A stretch of DNA of 64,000 nucleotides. It comes from an uncultured Burkholderiales bacterium (GTDB taxonomy: Bacteria > Pseudomonadota > Gammaproteobacteria > Burkholderiales > Burkholderiaceae_C). This document shows positions 25,325 through 33,431 of the stretch, in pieces (within the stretch, counting starts at the first letter, position 1; each line of letters opens with the position of its first letter). The position numbers and the translations under genes were made by a program. The notes under the pieces were generated by a model. It worked only from the letters and a program-made list of their open reading frames with translations, ran no database searches and was not told the origin of the DNA. The stretch is from the NCBI GenBank assembly GCA_903933115.1, contig CAIZIT010000033.1, forward strand, positions 1 to 64,000, given 5' to 3'.

Positions 25325-26193
25325 GATTTGAGCCCAAATAAGCCCTGGGGCCTCACCAACAAGACCAAAATAAAAATCACAAAGATCCCCACTTGTCCCA
25401 AAGAGTCGCCCAAAAAGAGCCCTCCCACCGATTCAATGACCCCGATCAAGAGCCCTCCCACCACAGCGCCCAAGAAGCTGCCCATACCGCCCAAGACGAC
25501 GATGGTAAACGCCACCAACACAAAACCGCCACCCACTGTGGGGTTGACATAAAAGGCGGGCAACAAGAAACATGCAGCGGCGCCCAAGCAGGCCAAACCA
25601 ATTCCAAAACACATGGCATAGACGTGCTCGACATCAATGCCCATCAACCTCGCACCCGCCTTTTCCTTGGCAACAGCTCGGATGGCTTTGCCCAAGTCGG
25701 AGGTCTTCATGAAGGCCATCAACACCAAGGAGACGATCAATGCGCCTGCACACGAAAAGAGCTTGGGCAGCGCAATCATGGCAGGCCCCACGGCCACAGT
25801 GGTGAGCGTGTAAGGGGTCTCAATGTTTCGAGTGTCGGAGTGAAAGAACAAAAGCGCCAAGTTCTCCAACACAATCGAGATACCGAGCGTGACCAACAAG
25901 ATGTTCTCATCCTTGCCGTGCGAGGCATGGTTGATGATCCCTTTTTGCAAAACATAGCCAAAAGCGAACATCATGGGAACCACGATGGGCAGGGCCAAAT
26001 AGGGATCGACCCCACACCGGGTGTTGAGAAAGTAAACGGCATAAAGCGCCACCATCAAAGAGGCCCCATGGGCGAAATTGATGATGTGCAGCACGCCGTA
26101 AATGAGCGTCAATCCAAGAGCGATCAGGGTGTAGACCGCACCCATGGTCAGTCCGTTCAAGACCGATGAGAACACAATTGAGAGATCAAACAC
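25321..26193 (-). CDS. livH: Branched-chain-type ABC transporter permease LivH
   Basis: 290-residue inner-membrane permease. The N-terminal block GAVYTLIALGLTLIYGVLHI with INFAHGASLM is the LivH hallmark, and GGMGSFLGAVVGGLLIGV near the C-terminus is conserved. Several transmembrane helices are evident. Separated from livK by 78 bp and overlapping livM by 4 bases. Confidence 0.95.
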   Translation of the reverse strand: MFDLSIVFSSVLNGLTMGAVYTLIALGLTLIYGVLHIINFAHGASLMVALYAVYFLNTRCGVDPYLALPIVVPMMFAFGYVLQKGIINHASHGKDENILLVTLGISIVLENLALLFFHSDTRNIETPYTLTTVAVGPAMIALPKLFSCAGALIVSLVLMAFMKTSDLGKAIRAVAKEKAGARLMGIDVEHVYAMCFGIGLACLGAAACFLLPAFYVNPTVGGGFVLVAFTIVVLGGMGSFLGAVVGGLLIGVIESVGGLFLGDSLGQVGIFVIFILVLLVRPQGLFGLKS

Positions 26194-26271
26194 CAGTCAA
26201 TCCTTGAGAGCTGAAATAAAAAAGGGAGCGTGGACTTTTTTTCAAAAGCCAGCCCCCTCCTGACAAAACGA

Positions 26272-27474
26272 TCAAGCGTTCAAAGGAAAGATGGGTTCCG
26301 CTTCACGGTACTCACGTGGAATGATCACTTTGATGTCCCCTTTGATGACCTGAGTCATCAAAGGCTGGGCACCCATGTTTTGTCCGTTGACGAACTGGGT
26401 GGGACCGTAAGGCATGATGTGGTCAGAGAATTTGGTCTTGTTCAACGCATCAATGATGGCTGCTCGGTCGGTGGACTTGGCCTCCTCGATCGCTTGAGCC
26501 AACAACTTGGTGGCGGTGTAGCTCATGAAGAGCTCATAGCTGAAATACAAGCCCTTGGCTTCCGCGCGTTTTTTGAGCTCTTGAGCTTTTTTATCTTTGG
26601 GGTTGAACCAGTGGTTGCAGTCGATGATGCCGTTGGCCGCATCGGCATACTCTTTGACAAATTTATAACTCGAGGCTGCACCGCCCAAGACAGAGTAAAT
26701 GGCTTTGGGCACCACTTTTTGTTGCTGCATGGTTCTCACGAGAAGCGCGTACTCGTTGTAGTAGTTCGCTGGGATCACGATGTCGGGATTGACTTGCTTC
26801 ATGCGCAAGACAATGTTGCTGAAGTCGCGGCTGGGGTTGGGGTGCTTGATCACCTCCTTCACATCGTAGCCGTAGCCAGGCAACTCTCGAGACAAGAGGT
26901 TGGCCGTACCTGTTCCAAACAAGGACTCTTCATGAATGATCATGACCGTCTTGGCAGGCTTACCGGCTGCGGTGTTGAGCACATGCAAGTTGGCCACAGC
27001 GATTTCAGCGCATTTCTTGTAACCAGGGCCAAATCTGAAGGTGTTTTTGAGACCGCGTTCAACAATTTGATCGGCAACACCCACATCCACGATATGAGGC
27101 AAGTTGTATTTGGCTGCCGTTTGTGTGGTGGCCAAACAAATGGCGGAGGCAAAAGCACCCACAATGGCACTCACGCCTGCCTCATTCATTTTCTCGACCT
27201 CTGCCGAACCGCCCTGAGGGGTGGACTGTGCATCGCCCAGCAAGGGCTCCAACTTGGCACCGCCAAGGGACTTGATGCCCCCCGACTTGTTCACATCCTC
27301 AATGGCCATCATCGCACCTTCTCGGCACTGCTGACCCGAGTAGGCCAAAGCACCTGTCACAGGATGAATGATCCCCACTTTGACGGACTTGGCTTGGGCG
27401 CCACCCACCAAAGGGAAAGCCAGAGAAGTCGCAGCAACGGCGCCTTCAGAGATAAATTGACGACGAGATTTCAT
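26272..27474 (-). CDS. Branched-chain-type ABC transporter periplasmic binding protein (LivK-like), Tat signal
   Basis: 400-residue type I periplasmic binding protein that would deliver ligand to LivHM. The frame is open to 27531, but the ATG at 27472-27474 is preceded by AGGAGA at a good distance and gives MKSRRQFISEGAVAATSL, a twin-arginine signal followed by a hydrophobic run ending GGAQA. VKVGIIHPVTGALAYSGQQC opens the mature domain. First gene of the ~14.6-kb leftward operon. The ligand is unknown; the downstream enzymes suggest a carboxylate, amide or cyclic imide rather than leucine. Confidence 0.93.
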   Translation of the reverse strand: MKSRRQFISEGAVAATSLAFPLVGGAQAKSVKVGIIHPVTGALAYSGQQCREGAMMAIEDVNKSGGIKSLGGAKLEPLLGDAQSTPQGGSAEVEKMNEAGVSAIVGAFASAICLATTQTAAKYNLPHIVDVGVADQIVERGLKNTFRFGPGYKKCAEIAVANLHVLNTAAGKPAKTVMIIHEESLFGTGTANLLSRELPGYGYDVKEVIKHPNPSRDFSNIVLRMKQVNPDIVIPANYYNEYALLVRTMQQQKVVPKAIYSVLGGAASSYKFVKEYADAANGIIDCNHWFNPKDKKAQELKKRAEAKGLYFSYELFMSYTATKLLAQAIEEAKSTDRAAIIDALNKTKFSDHIMPYGPTQFVNGQNMGAQPLMTQVIKGDIKVIIPREYREAEPIFPLNA

Positions 27475-27550
27475 AGGGGTTCTCCTTGGTGAGCAAGAAA
27501 TGGACTGAGTCAAAAGTCTACAGTGAGCCAAAAGAATGGATACTCTCTAT

Positions 27551-27570
27551 TTTAGACAAGCTTGCCTAAA
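27551..27570. promoter_or_regulatory. 20-bp near-perfect palindrome upstream of the liv/catabolic operon
   Basis: TTTAGACAAG/CTTGCCTAAA is self-complementary except for one mismatched pair (A against C). It ends 77 bp upstream of the livK start and just upstream of an AT-rich TAAAATAG stretch on the minus strand that could hold a -10 element. Size and symmetry fit the operator of a dimeric helix-turn-helix regulator, but no regulator gene lies next to it. Confidence 0.45.
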
Positions 27571-27633
27571 CGATCTGAACCAATCTGGAAACCCCCAGAA
27601 AACCCTAACTCTTTCCCCCCATCATAATGCAAA

Positions 27634-28353
27634 TTATTTCTCGTTCTGTGAATTTTTTTCGCCTCTTGGATGCATGTGGATGCCCATTCTGGACAAGATG
27701 CCGTCCCTTTTGATGGCGTGCCACAAAGCGCCAAGGAGGTGCAGCGTCACCAAAACCATCAAGGTGTAGGCCGTGCTTTCGTGAACGCTCGAGCAAACCG
27801 CTTTCAAATCCGCAGAGGGCTCTAAGAAGCGAGGAAGCGCCCAACCGAAAAATTTAACCGGATAGGGCGTGAAGTTCGAGCCCAAAAATCCACTCAGGGG
27901 CATCAACAAAAGACATAAATAAAGGGCCAAATGGTTCAACTTGGAGAGCATCAACTGCCACAAACTCAATCGAAGGCCATCGACTTGAACAGGATGGAGC
28001 ATTCGCCAAATCAAACGCAAACACATCAAAAGTCCAATCACCAAACCCCAAGATTTATGCCAATTGAACCAACCCGCTCTCAGACCCACAGGCGCTTTAG
28101 GCAAGTCGATCATCCACCACCCCAAAACCAATTGATAAAGGATCAATGCAGCAAGCAACCAATGCAGGCTTATCGCAATGCGCCCATAGGCACGTCGCTT
28201 GTCCCATGAAGGGTCCAACAAAAGGTCATTGTGGGCGTGGTCTGAGGCCAAGCCAGTTGGACCCATCGGGTCATGAGAGGCGTTCTGATCCTTGCTAGGA
28301 CTTGGCAAAGGTGTCATAAGATGGATGATGTTAAGGGATGGAGCAAAAAGCAT
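27634..28353 (-). CDS. Cytochrome b561 family membrane protein
   Basis: 239-residue four-helix dihaem b-type cytochrome of the bacterial b561/YceJ family. Haem-ligand histidines are visible in each helix: SLHWLLAALILYQ, NWHKSWGLVIG, LNHLALYLCLLLMPLSG, and VTLHLLGALWH. It would pass electrons between quinol and a periplasmic partner. The start is uncertain: 28353 or the ATG at 28317, neither with a clear ribosome binding site; the first ~55 residues are polar and poorly conserved. Last gene of the leftward PQQ-dehydrogenase/cytochrome c/beta-propeller group, 23 bp after the propeller gene. Confidence 0.85.
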   Translation of the reverse strand: MLFAPSLNIIHLMTPLPSPSKDQNASHDPMGPTGLASDHAHNDLLLDPSWDKRRAYGRIAISLHWLLAALILYQLVLGWWMIDLPKAPVGLRAGWFNWHKSWGLVIGLLMCLRLIWRMLHPVQVDGLRLSLWQLMLSKLNHLALYLCLLLMPLSGFLGSNFTPYPVKFFGWALPRFLEPSADLKAVCSSVHESTAYTLMVLVTLHLLGALWHAIKRDGILSRMGIHMHPRGEKNSQNEK

Positions 28354-28376
28354 TGAACGCTTGAGAGCGTCTCAAC

Positions 28377-29351
28377 TCAGGGGCTAGCGGCACCCCATGG
28401 AAGGCGACCCACCTCTAAGTTTTTGATCAATTGATGGGTCCTTAAATCAACAATGCTCACCGCATGGCTTCTTCCTGCTGCCACATACAACTTTTGTCCA
28501 TCCGAGCTGATGGCCATGTTCCAAGGCCTGGCGCCTACGGTCACGGTTTTTAGGAGCTCTAGCTTATTCACATCAACAACAGATACGGTCGCATCGCCAC
28601 CATTGCTGGCATAGAGCTCTCGCCCATCTTTGGAGAGCATGAGCCCATTGGTTCGAGAACCCACTTGAAGGGTTTTGATGACGCGTTGAGTTTTCATGTC
28701 AATCACCACCAAGGTGCTCTCGGACTCCACCGCCACAAACGCCAGTGAAGCGTCTTTGCTGAACGCAATTCCCCTGGGACGCTGGCCCACGCGAATTGAG
28801 GCGACTTGACTCATGGCGTTCAAGTCGATCAAATCCACCTGGTCTGCCTCTTCGGCAGAAGCCAGCAAAAAACGTCCATCGGGGCTGAATACCGCATGCT
28901 CGGGATTTTTACCTTTGACTTCAACAGAGGCTTGCAGCGATAAATCACGGGTCCGAATGAGACTCACGCTGTTGGTCTCTTCATTGGCAACAGAGACCCA
29001 CTGGCCATTGGGTGAACAATAAACAGCCTCTGGTGAGCGACCCACTGGGATACGCTTTTGGATGAGGTTCGACTTCAAATCGATCACCAACAATTCTGCA
29101 CCTTCTGCATTGCTCACGAACAAACGCTCACCGCCTGGACACACCGCGATACCCCTTGGCTTACCGACGCCATTGATGAGACCCACCACTTGGTCGGTTT
29201 GACTGTCCACAACAGACACACTGCCAGAGCCCTCATTGGAGACATAAATCAGAGAAGCACTCGCCAAAGAAAAGCATGAATTGAGGGCAAGCAACTGGAG
29301 GATAAAACGAAAAAAACTTTGCATGGGGAACTGACTCAATAATGAATTCAT
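28377..29351 (-). CDS. Periplasmic YVTN-type beta-propeller protein, PQQ-module associated
   Basis: 324-residue secreted beta-propeller. After a signal peptide ending in SLASA, about seven ~42-residue repeats follow with the pattern V-x-V-(I/V)-D and P-x-G-(I/M)-A, e.g. SVSVVDSQTDQVVGLING and KPRGIAVCPGGERLFVSN. The frame is open to 29378, but the ATG at 29349-29351 overlaps the cytochrome c stop by 4 bases. Such propellers accompany PQQ dehydrogenases in many methylotroph and alcohol-oxidation clusters, where they may scaffold electron transfer or maturation; that role is inferred. Confidence 0.87.
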   Translation of the reverse strand: MNSLLSQFPMQSFFRFILQLLALNSCFSLASASLIYVSNEGSGSVSVVDSQTDQVVGLINGVGKPRGIAVCPGGERLFVSNAEGAELLVIDLKSNLIQKRIPVGRSPEAVYCSPNGQWVSVANEETNSVSLIRTRDLSLQASVEVKGKNPEHAVFSPDGRFLLASAEEADQVDLIDLNAMSQVASIRVGQRPRGIAFSKDASLAFVAVESESTLVVIDMKTQRVIKTLQVGSRTNGLMLSKDGRELYASNGGDATVSVVDVNKLELLKTVTVGARPWNMAISSDGQKLYVAAGRSHAVSIVDLRTHQLIKNLEVGRLPWGAASP

Positions 29352-29650
29352 CGACCTCGGGTCATGACATAAAGCCACAAACGCTCCATGTCATCCCTTG
29401 AGAGCACCGTTTTCCAAGAAGGCATGCCATTCTTGCCGTTGCTCACTGACTCAAGGAATCTAGATTTGCTGTCTGCGGGAAATTTTCGCAAGTCGTAACT
29501 GACTGTGCCTGGATTGACCATGTCCTCTCCGTGGCAAGTTTGGCAATTGTTGTCATAAAGCTCTTTTCCCTGCTCCGCAGTAAGGGGAAGTTGAGCAAAG
29601 CTCAACGAACAACCCAACAAAGAAGTCAGGACAATGAAGTACTTCAACAT
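29348..29650 (-). CDS. Small periplasmic cytochrome c, probable electron acceptor of the PQQ dehydrogenase
   Basis: 100-residue class I cytochrome with signal peptide (MLKYFIVLTSLLGCSLSFAQ), haem-binding CQTCH at residues 36-40 and a likely axial Met76 in NGMPSW. The frame can start at a GTG at 29671, but the ATG at 29648-29650 gives a better signal peptide. It lies 24 bp after the PQQ dehydrogenase gene, so it is the natural electron acceptor; cytochrome b561 downstream may then connect to the quinone pool. Confidence 0.88.
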   Translation of the reverse strand: MLKYFIVLTSLLGCSLSFAQLPLTAEQGKELYDNNCQTCHGEDMVNPGTVSYDLRKFPADSKSRFLESVSNGKNGMPSWKTVLSRDDMERLWLYVMTRGR

Positions 29651-29674
29651 GCTTTTTTTTGATGCTCGCACAGA

Positions 29675-31354
29675 TCAACGTTGGGGTAGCGCAAAGGTCC
29701 ATACCGAGCCGCCGGGATTGACTTTATTGAGTCTTTCGTCCCCAGCATTTTGCGCGTACACCCCCCCAATACCAGAGATCACGGTGACGTATTGACGTCC
29801 TTGGTGAGACCAAGTGATGGGCTGACTGGTGATGCCTGAACTGGTCTGAAAGCTCCAAAGCTTGCGGCCATTGAGCGCATCAAAGGCCATGAATTCGCCT
29901 TGCATATTGCCCGTGAAGAGCACATCGCTTGCCGTGACCGTCAAGCCTGCCCAGTGGGGGATCTGAGTGGGGTACTCCCATTTGACCTTGGCCGTGAGCG
30001 GGTCCATGGCTCTGAGCCATCCTCGATTGCCGTCCTCTGGCCAAAGCTTTTTGATGGCCACACCAATGTAGCGTTGTCCACGTGACTTGTACTCCACAGG
30101 GCCCGTGTGCTTGATGAGCATCCCACCTTCAAGCGTATTGGCATAAAGCAAACCCGTCTTTGGACTAAAACTCATCGGATACCAATTCATGCCCCCGGTA
30201 TTGGCAGGCCATGACTCCACCTCTTGCCCCGTTTCAACCAACTTGGTCGTGGACTCACTCCAAATGGGGCGACCGTTTGCATCCAAGCCCTTGGCCCAAG
30301 TGACCTTGACATATTTGTTGCCAGCAACGATTTGTCCTGTGGCTCTGTCAATCACGTAGAGAAAGCCATTCTTATCGGCGTGCATCAATACTTTTTTCGT
30401 CTCACCCTTGACCTTGATGTCCGCCAGTACCATTTGACTCACGCTGTCAAAATCAAAAGGGTCTCCTGGCGTGAACTGAAAAGCCCAGGCCAATCGACCC
30501 GTTTTGGGGTTGACTGCGATCACGGACGAAGCATTCTTGTTGTCACCTTTGCGCATGGAAGCGTTCCAGGGTCCTGCATTGCCTGTGCCCCAGTAAATCA
30601 AGTCCAACTCTGGATCGTAGGACCCGGCCACCCACGTGGTGGCACCTCCTCGGTCAGCGGTGTCTCCTGGCCAGGTCTCGCTTCCAGGCTCTCCTGGAGC
30701 TGGGACGTTGTAATGGCGCCATAACTCCTTGCCAGTTTGAGGATCAAAACCCGCCAAAAAGCCTCGAGTGCCATACTCTCCACCCGCCATCCCCGTCACA
30801 AGAACACCGTTGGCAACGATAGGCGCTCCTGTCACGGAGTATCCGTCTTGCCAATCCATCAATTTGGTACGCCACAACTCTTTGCCGGTCTTTGCATCCA
30901 AGGCCAGCATATGGGCGTCAGGCGTGCCTCTGAAAACCTTGCCATCAAAAAGAGCAGGACCTCGATTGACTTGACCACAACAAATGACTCGAGGAACCCC
31001 GGAATCCAACTCCAAAGCATGCTTCCAGAGGATCTGTCCTGTCAACGCATTGATGGCCAAAGTCGAATTGAAGTTGGTCACATACATCACGCCATTGAAG
31101 ACCAATGGCTGAGCCTCCTCCCCCAAATTACTGGCCATTGAAGTGCTCCAGACTGGCACCAGTCCTTTGGCATTTTTGGTGGTGATTTGCTTTAAGGGGC
31201 TGAAGCGTTGGGCGTTATAACCCATGCCATTGCTCAATACAGACTCGCCCTTCAAGGGCGCATTCAATATTTCGTCAATCGTCTGGGCATGTGATAAAAA
31301 AGAGGCCAGGATCAATACAATGAATAGACTCGAGCGAGGGTTCATAAAATTCAC
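29675..31354 (-). CDS. PQQ-dependent alcohol dehydrogenase, lanthanide-type active-site pattern
   Basis: 559-residue periplasmic quinoprotein with signal peptide (cleavage near SHA-QT) and an eight-bladed propeller. Visible active-site residues: the adjacent cysteines C125-C126 (VICCGQVNRG) that form the ring disulfide, E193 (GGEYGTRGF), N259 (GTGNAGPWN), and the catalytic Asp D301 followed two residues later by D303 (DPFDFDSV). In XoxF, ExaF and PedH an Asp at +2 binds lanthanides; calcium enzymes carry Ala or Ser there. No haem domain is fused, so electrons should go to the adjacent cytochrome c. First gene of its operon and divergent from a Bug-protein gene. Confidence 0.9.
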   Translation of the reverse strand: MNFMNPRSSLFIVLILASFLSHAQTIDEILNAPLKGESVLSNGMGYNAQRFSPLKQITTKNAKGLVPVWSTSMASNLGEEAQPLVFNGVMYVTNFNSTLAINALTGQILWKHALELDSGVPRVICCGQVNRGPALFDGKVFRGTPDAHMLALDAKTGKELWRTKLMDWQDGYSVTGAPIVANGVLVTGMAGGEYGTRGFLAGFDPQTGKELWRHYNVPAPGEPGSETWPGDTADRGGATTWVAGSYDPELDLIYWGTGNAGPWNASMRKGDNKNASSVIAVNPKTGRLAWAFQFTPGDPFDFDSVSQMVLADIKVKGETKKVLMHADKNGFLYVIDRATGQIVAGNKYVKVTWAKGLDANGRPIWSESTTKLVETGQEVESWPANTGGMNWYPMSFSPKTGLLYANTLEGGMLIKHTGPVEYKSRGQRYIGVAIKKLWPEDGNRGWLRAMDPLTAKVKWEYPTQIPHWAGLTVTASDVLFTGNMQGEFMAFDALNGRKLWSFQTSSGITSQPITWSHQGRQYVTVISGIGGVYAQNAGDERLNKVNPGGSVWTFALPQR

Positions 31355-31482
31355 AACATCAGCCTTTCAAACAATCAACGCATGAAAAAAATCCATGTAG
31401 GCAACTTGAACGGCATTGCGCTCAACAGCACTGGATATTTTGTCTTTATTTCATCTGAATACGATAGGTATTAACGCTCAAA

Positions 31483-32490
31483 ATGCAACACCCCTCTTCC
31501 CCTAGCCTCGTAAAATCCTTGCGCTTGAGCCTGCTCACAGGCGCGCTGCTTTTACTCCACACCTGCGTTTTTTCACAATCGAACTACCCCAGTAAACCCA
31601 TCAAAATCATCGTGCCCTTTACACCTGGGGGTGTAACCGATTTATTGGCCAGAGACATTTCCCAGCGGCTGGGCTCACGCTTGGGGCAGTCCGCCATTGC
31701 TGAGAACAAAGCGGGTGCCAACGGCAACATCGGAGCCGAGATCGTGGCCAAGTCCAAACCAGACGGTTACACACTGCTATTGACAGCAGCCAATATCGCC
31801 ATCTCCGCTGCCGCACAAAAAAAACTCGGTTACAGGTTATTTGAGGATTTGGCACCCATTTCCCTTTTGGCCAAGGGACCCTACATCCTGGTATCGCCTG
31901 CGCATCACCAGCGCTTTGCATCATCAACTTTTCAAGAGTTGATTCAAAACGCAAAGAGCAACCCTGCTCAACTCTCTATGGCTTCTTCTGGCGCAGGAAG
32001 TGCTGGCCATTTGTCTGGGGAGCTCTTACAAATTGCAGCCAACTTGAAGTTCACACACATTCCCTACAAGGGACAAACTGAGGCGATGACGGACATCTTG
32101 GGAGGCCAATCCAGCGCGCTCTTCTTTGCAACGGTTGCTGTAGTGAGCCCCCACATGAACGACGGCAGGATCAACATCTTGGCGGTGACCACCAAATCAC
32201 GCTCACCTTTACTGCCTCAAACCCCAACCATCAGTGAACTGGGTTACCCAAACTTTGATGTCAGCACTTGGCATGGCATCTTTGCCCCCAAAAATACCCC
32301 CAAAGAAATCATTGATAAACTCAACAGTGAGATCGTTTTGTTTTTCAACAGTCCTGAAATTCAAAAGAAATACTCCGCCCAAGGCCTTCAAATCGCCACC
32401 AGCAAGACTGATGAATTCAGTGATTTTTTACATTCAGAAGTCTCACAATATGAAAAAGTCATCAAAGCGGCCAACCTCACCATCGATTGA
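31483..32490 (+). CDS. Bug/TctC family periplasmic substrate-binding protein
   Basis: 335 residues, intact. A signal peptide precedes SNYPSKPIKIIVPFTPGG, the family opening; VTDLLARDISQRLG, AENKAGANGNIGAEIV, HIPYKGQTEAMTDILGG and TPTISELGYPNFD follow. These proteins bind carboxylates or other small acids; no tctA or tctB membrane gene is present in the window, as is common for orphan Bug proteins. It is divergent from the PQQ dehydrogenase (128-bp gap) and followed 4 bp later by an alpha/beta hydrolase, with which it is probably co-transcribed. Confidence 0.92.
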   Translation: MQHPSSPSLVKSLRLSLLTGALLLLHTCVFSQSNYPSKPIKIIVPFTPGGVTDLLARDISQRLGSRLGQSAIAENKAGANGNIGAEIVAKSKPDGYTLLLTAANIAISAAAQKKLGYRLFEDLAPISLLAKGPYILVSPAHHQRFASSTFQELIQNAKSNPAQLSMASSGAGSAGHLSGELLQIAANLKFTHIPYKGQTEAMTDILGGQSSALFFATVAVVSPHMNDGRINILAVTTKSRSPLLPQTPTISELGYPNFDVSTWHGIFAPKNTPKEIIDKLNSEIVLFFNSPEIQKKYSAQGLQIATSKTDEFSDFLHSEVSQYEKVIKAANLTID

Positions 32491-32494
32491 TCCC

Positions 32495-33355
32495 ATGAAC
32501 ACCCATCTTAGCAACTCATCCTTTAAAAAAGAAACCATCAAAGATCTTGAAGTCAACTACGAATGGACCGACTTCAGCCTTCCCTGGGAGAGCAAAAAAC
32601 GAGAAACCGTATTCATGTACCACGGCTACATCAGAAGTGCTCTTTTTTGGCAAGCTTGGGTACCCCTGATCGCCAACGAGTTCAAGGCGCTAAGAATGGA
32701 TGCGAGGGGCTGTGGGGAGACATCAAAGCCACCTGAAGACTATGTCTATACTTTTGAACAAATGGCTGATGATGCGATTGACTTCCTCGATCATCTCGAG
32801 CTGAAAAAGGTCCACTGGGTTGGGGAGTCCTCAGGGGGCATTGTGGGCTTGGCGGTCGCTTTGAAATATCCTGAGCGTTTACACTCGCTCACCCTTTGCG
32901 ATACCCCATTCAAGCGCCCCACACACATTGACAAAACCTACACCTTGGGTGAAGTGGACCGTGCAACGGCATTCGAAAAATTCGGTATTGCTGAGTGGTG
33001 CAGACAAACCCTATCGTTTCGACTTGACACCAACCGCGCCTCCAAGGAGCTTTGTGAATGGTATATCCAACAAATGGACAAGACGCCCATTCATGTGGCC
33101 AACTCCATAGAAAGAATGATTGGGCAAGGCGACTTTTGGCCTCTTTTGCCTCAAATTAAAACACCCACCTTGATATTGGCAGGCAAAGACAGTCCCATTG
33201 CGCAAGAAAAACAAATGGCCGAGATGCAGCAACACATGCCCAGCGCAAAGTTGGTGGCTTTTGAGGGCTACAGACATGGCATCAATTTGATCGCACCAGA
33301 CAGATGTGTGAGTGAACTGAAGAAATTCATCGAGGAGCTGAACCTTCCAAAATAA
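32495..33355 (+). CDS. Alpha/beta hydrolase
   Basis: 286-residue alpha/beta-hydrolase-fold protein. MYHGYIRSALFW provides the oxyanion region and VGESSGGIVGLA the nucleophile elbow (Ser of G-E-S-S-G). A later Asp lies in LAGKDSPI, and the catalytic His is in GYRHGINL. Family members act on esters, lactones or C-C bonds; the substrate is unknown. The frame is open from 32234, but that part overlaps the upstream gene, so the ATG at 32495, 4 bp after its stop, is chosen. Confidence 0.88.
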   Translation: MNTHLSNSSFKKETIKDLEVNYEWTDFSLPWESKKRETVFMYHGYIRSALFWQAWVPLIANEFKALRMDARGCGETSKPPEDYVYTFEQMADDAIDFLDHLELKKVHWVGESSGGIVGLAVALKYPERLHSLTLCDTPFKRPTHIDKTYTLGEVDRATAFEKFGIAEWCRQTLSFRLDTNRASKELCEWYIQQMDKTPIHVANSIERMIGQGDFWPLLPQIKTPTLILAGKDSPIAQEKQMAEMQQHMPSAKLVAFEGYRHGINLIAPDRCVSELKKFIEELNLPK

Positions 33356-33431
33356 AAGAATGAAACACGAAGGGGTGTTTGAGTTTGCTCCTCGCCCTCT
33401 TGCTCCACTCCTTTAATTTTGATTTCAAAAA

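Noticed and set aside
24525-25337. 270-codon minus-strand frame within livM
   Set aside because: Alternative frame of livM; the Cys/Trp-rich composition is typical of an out-of-frame translation of a membrane protein gene.
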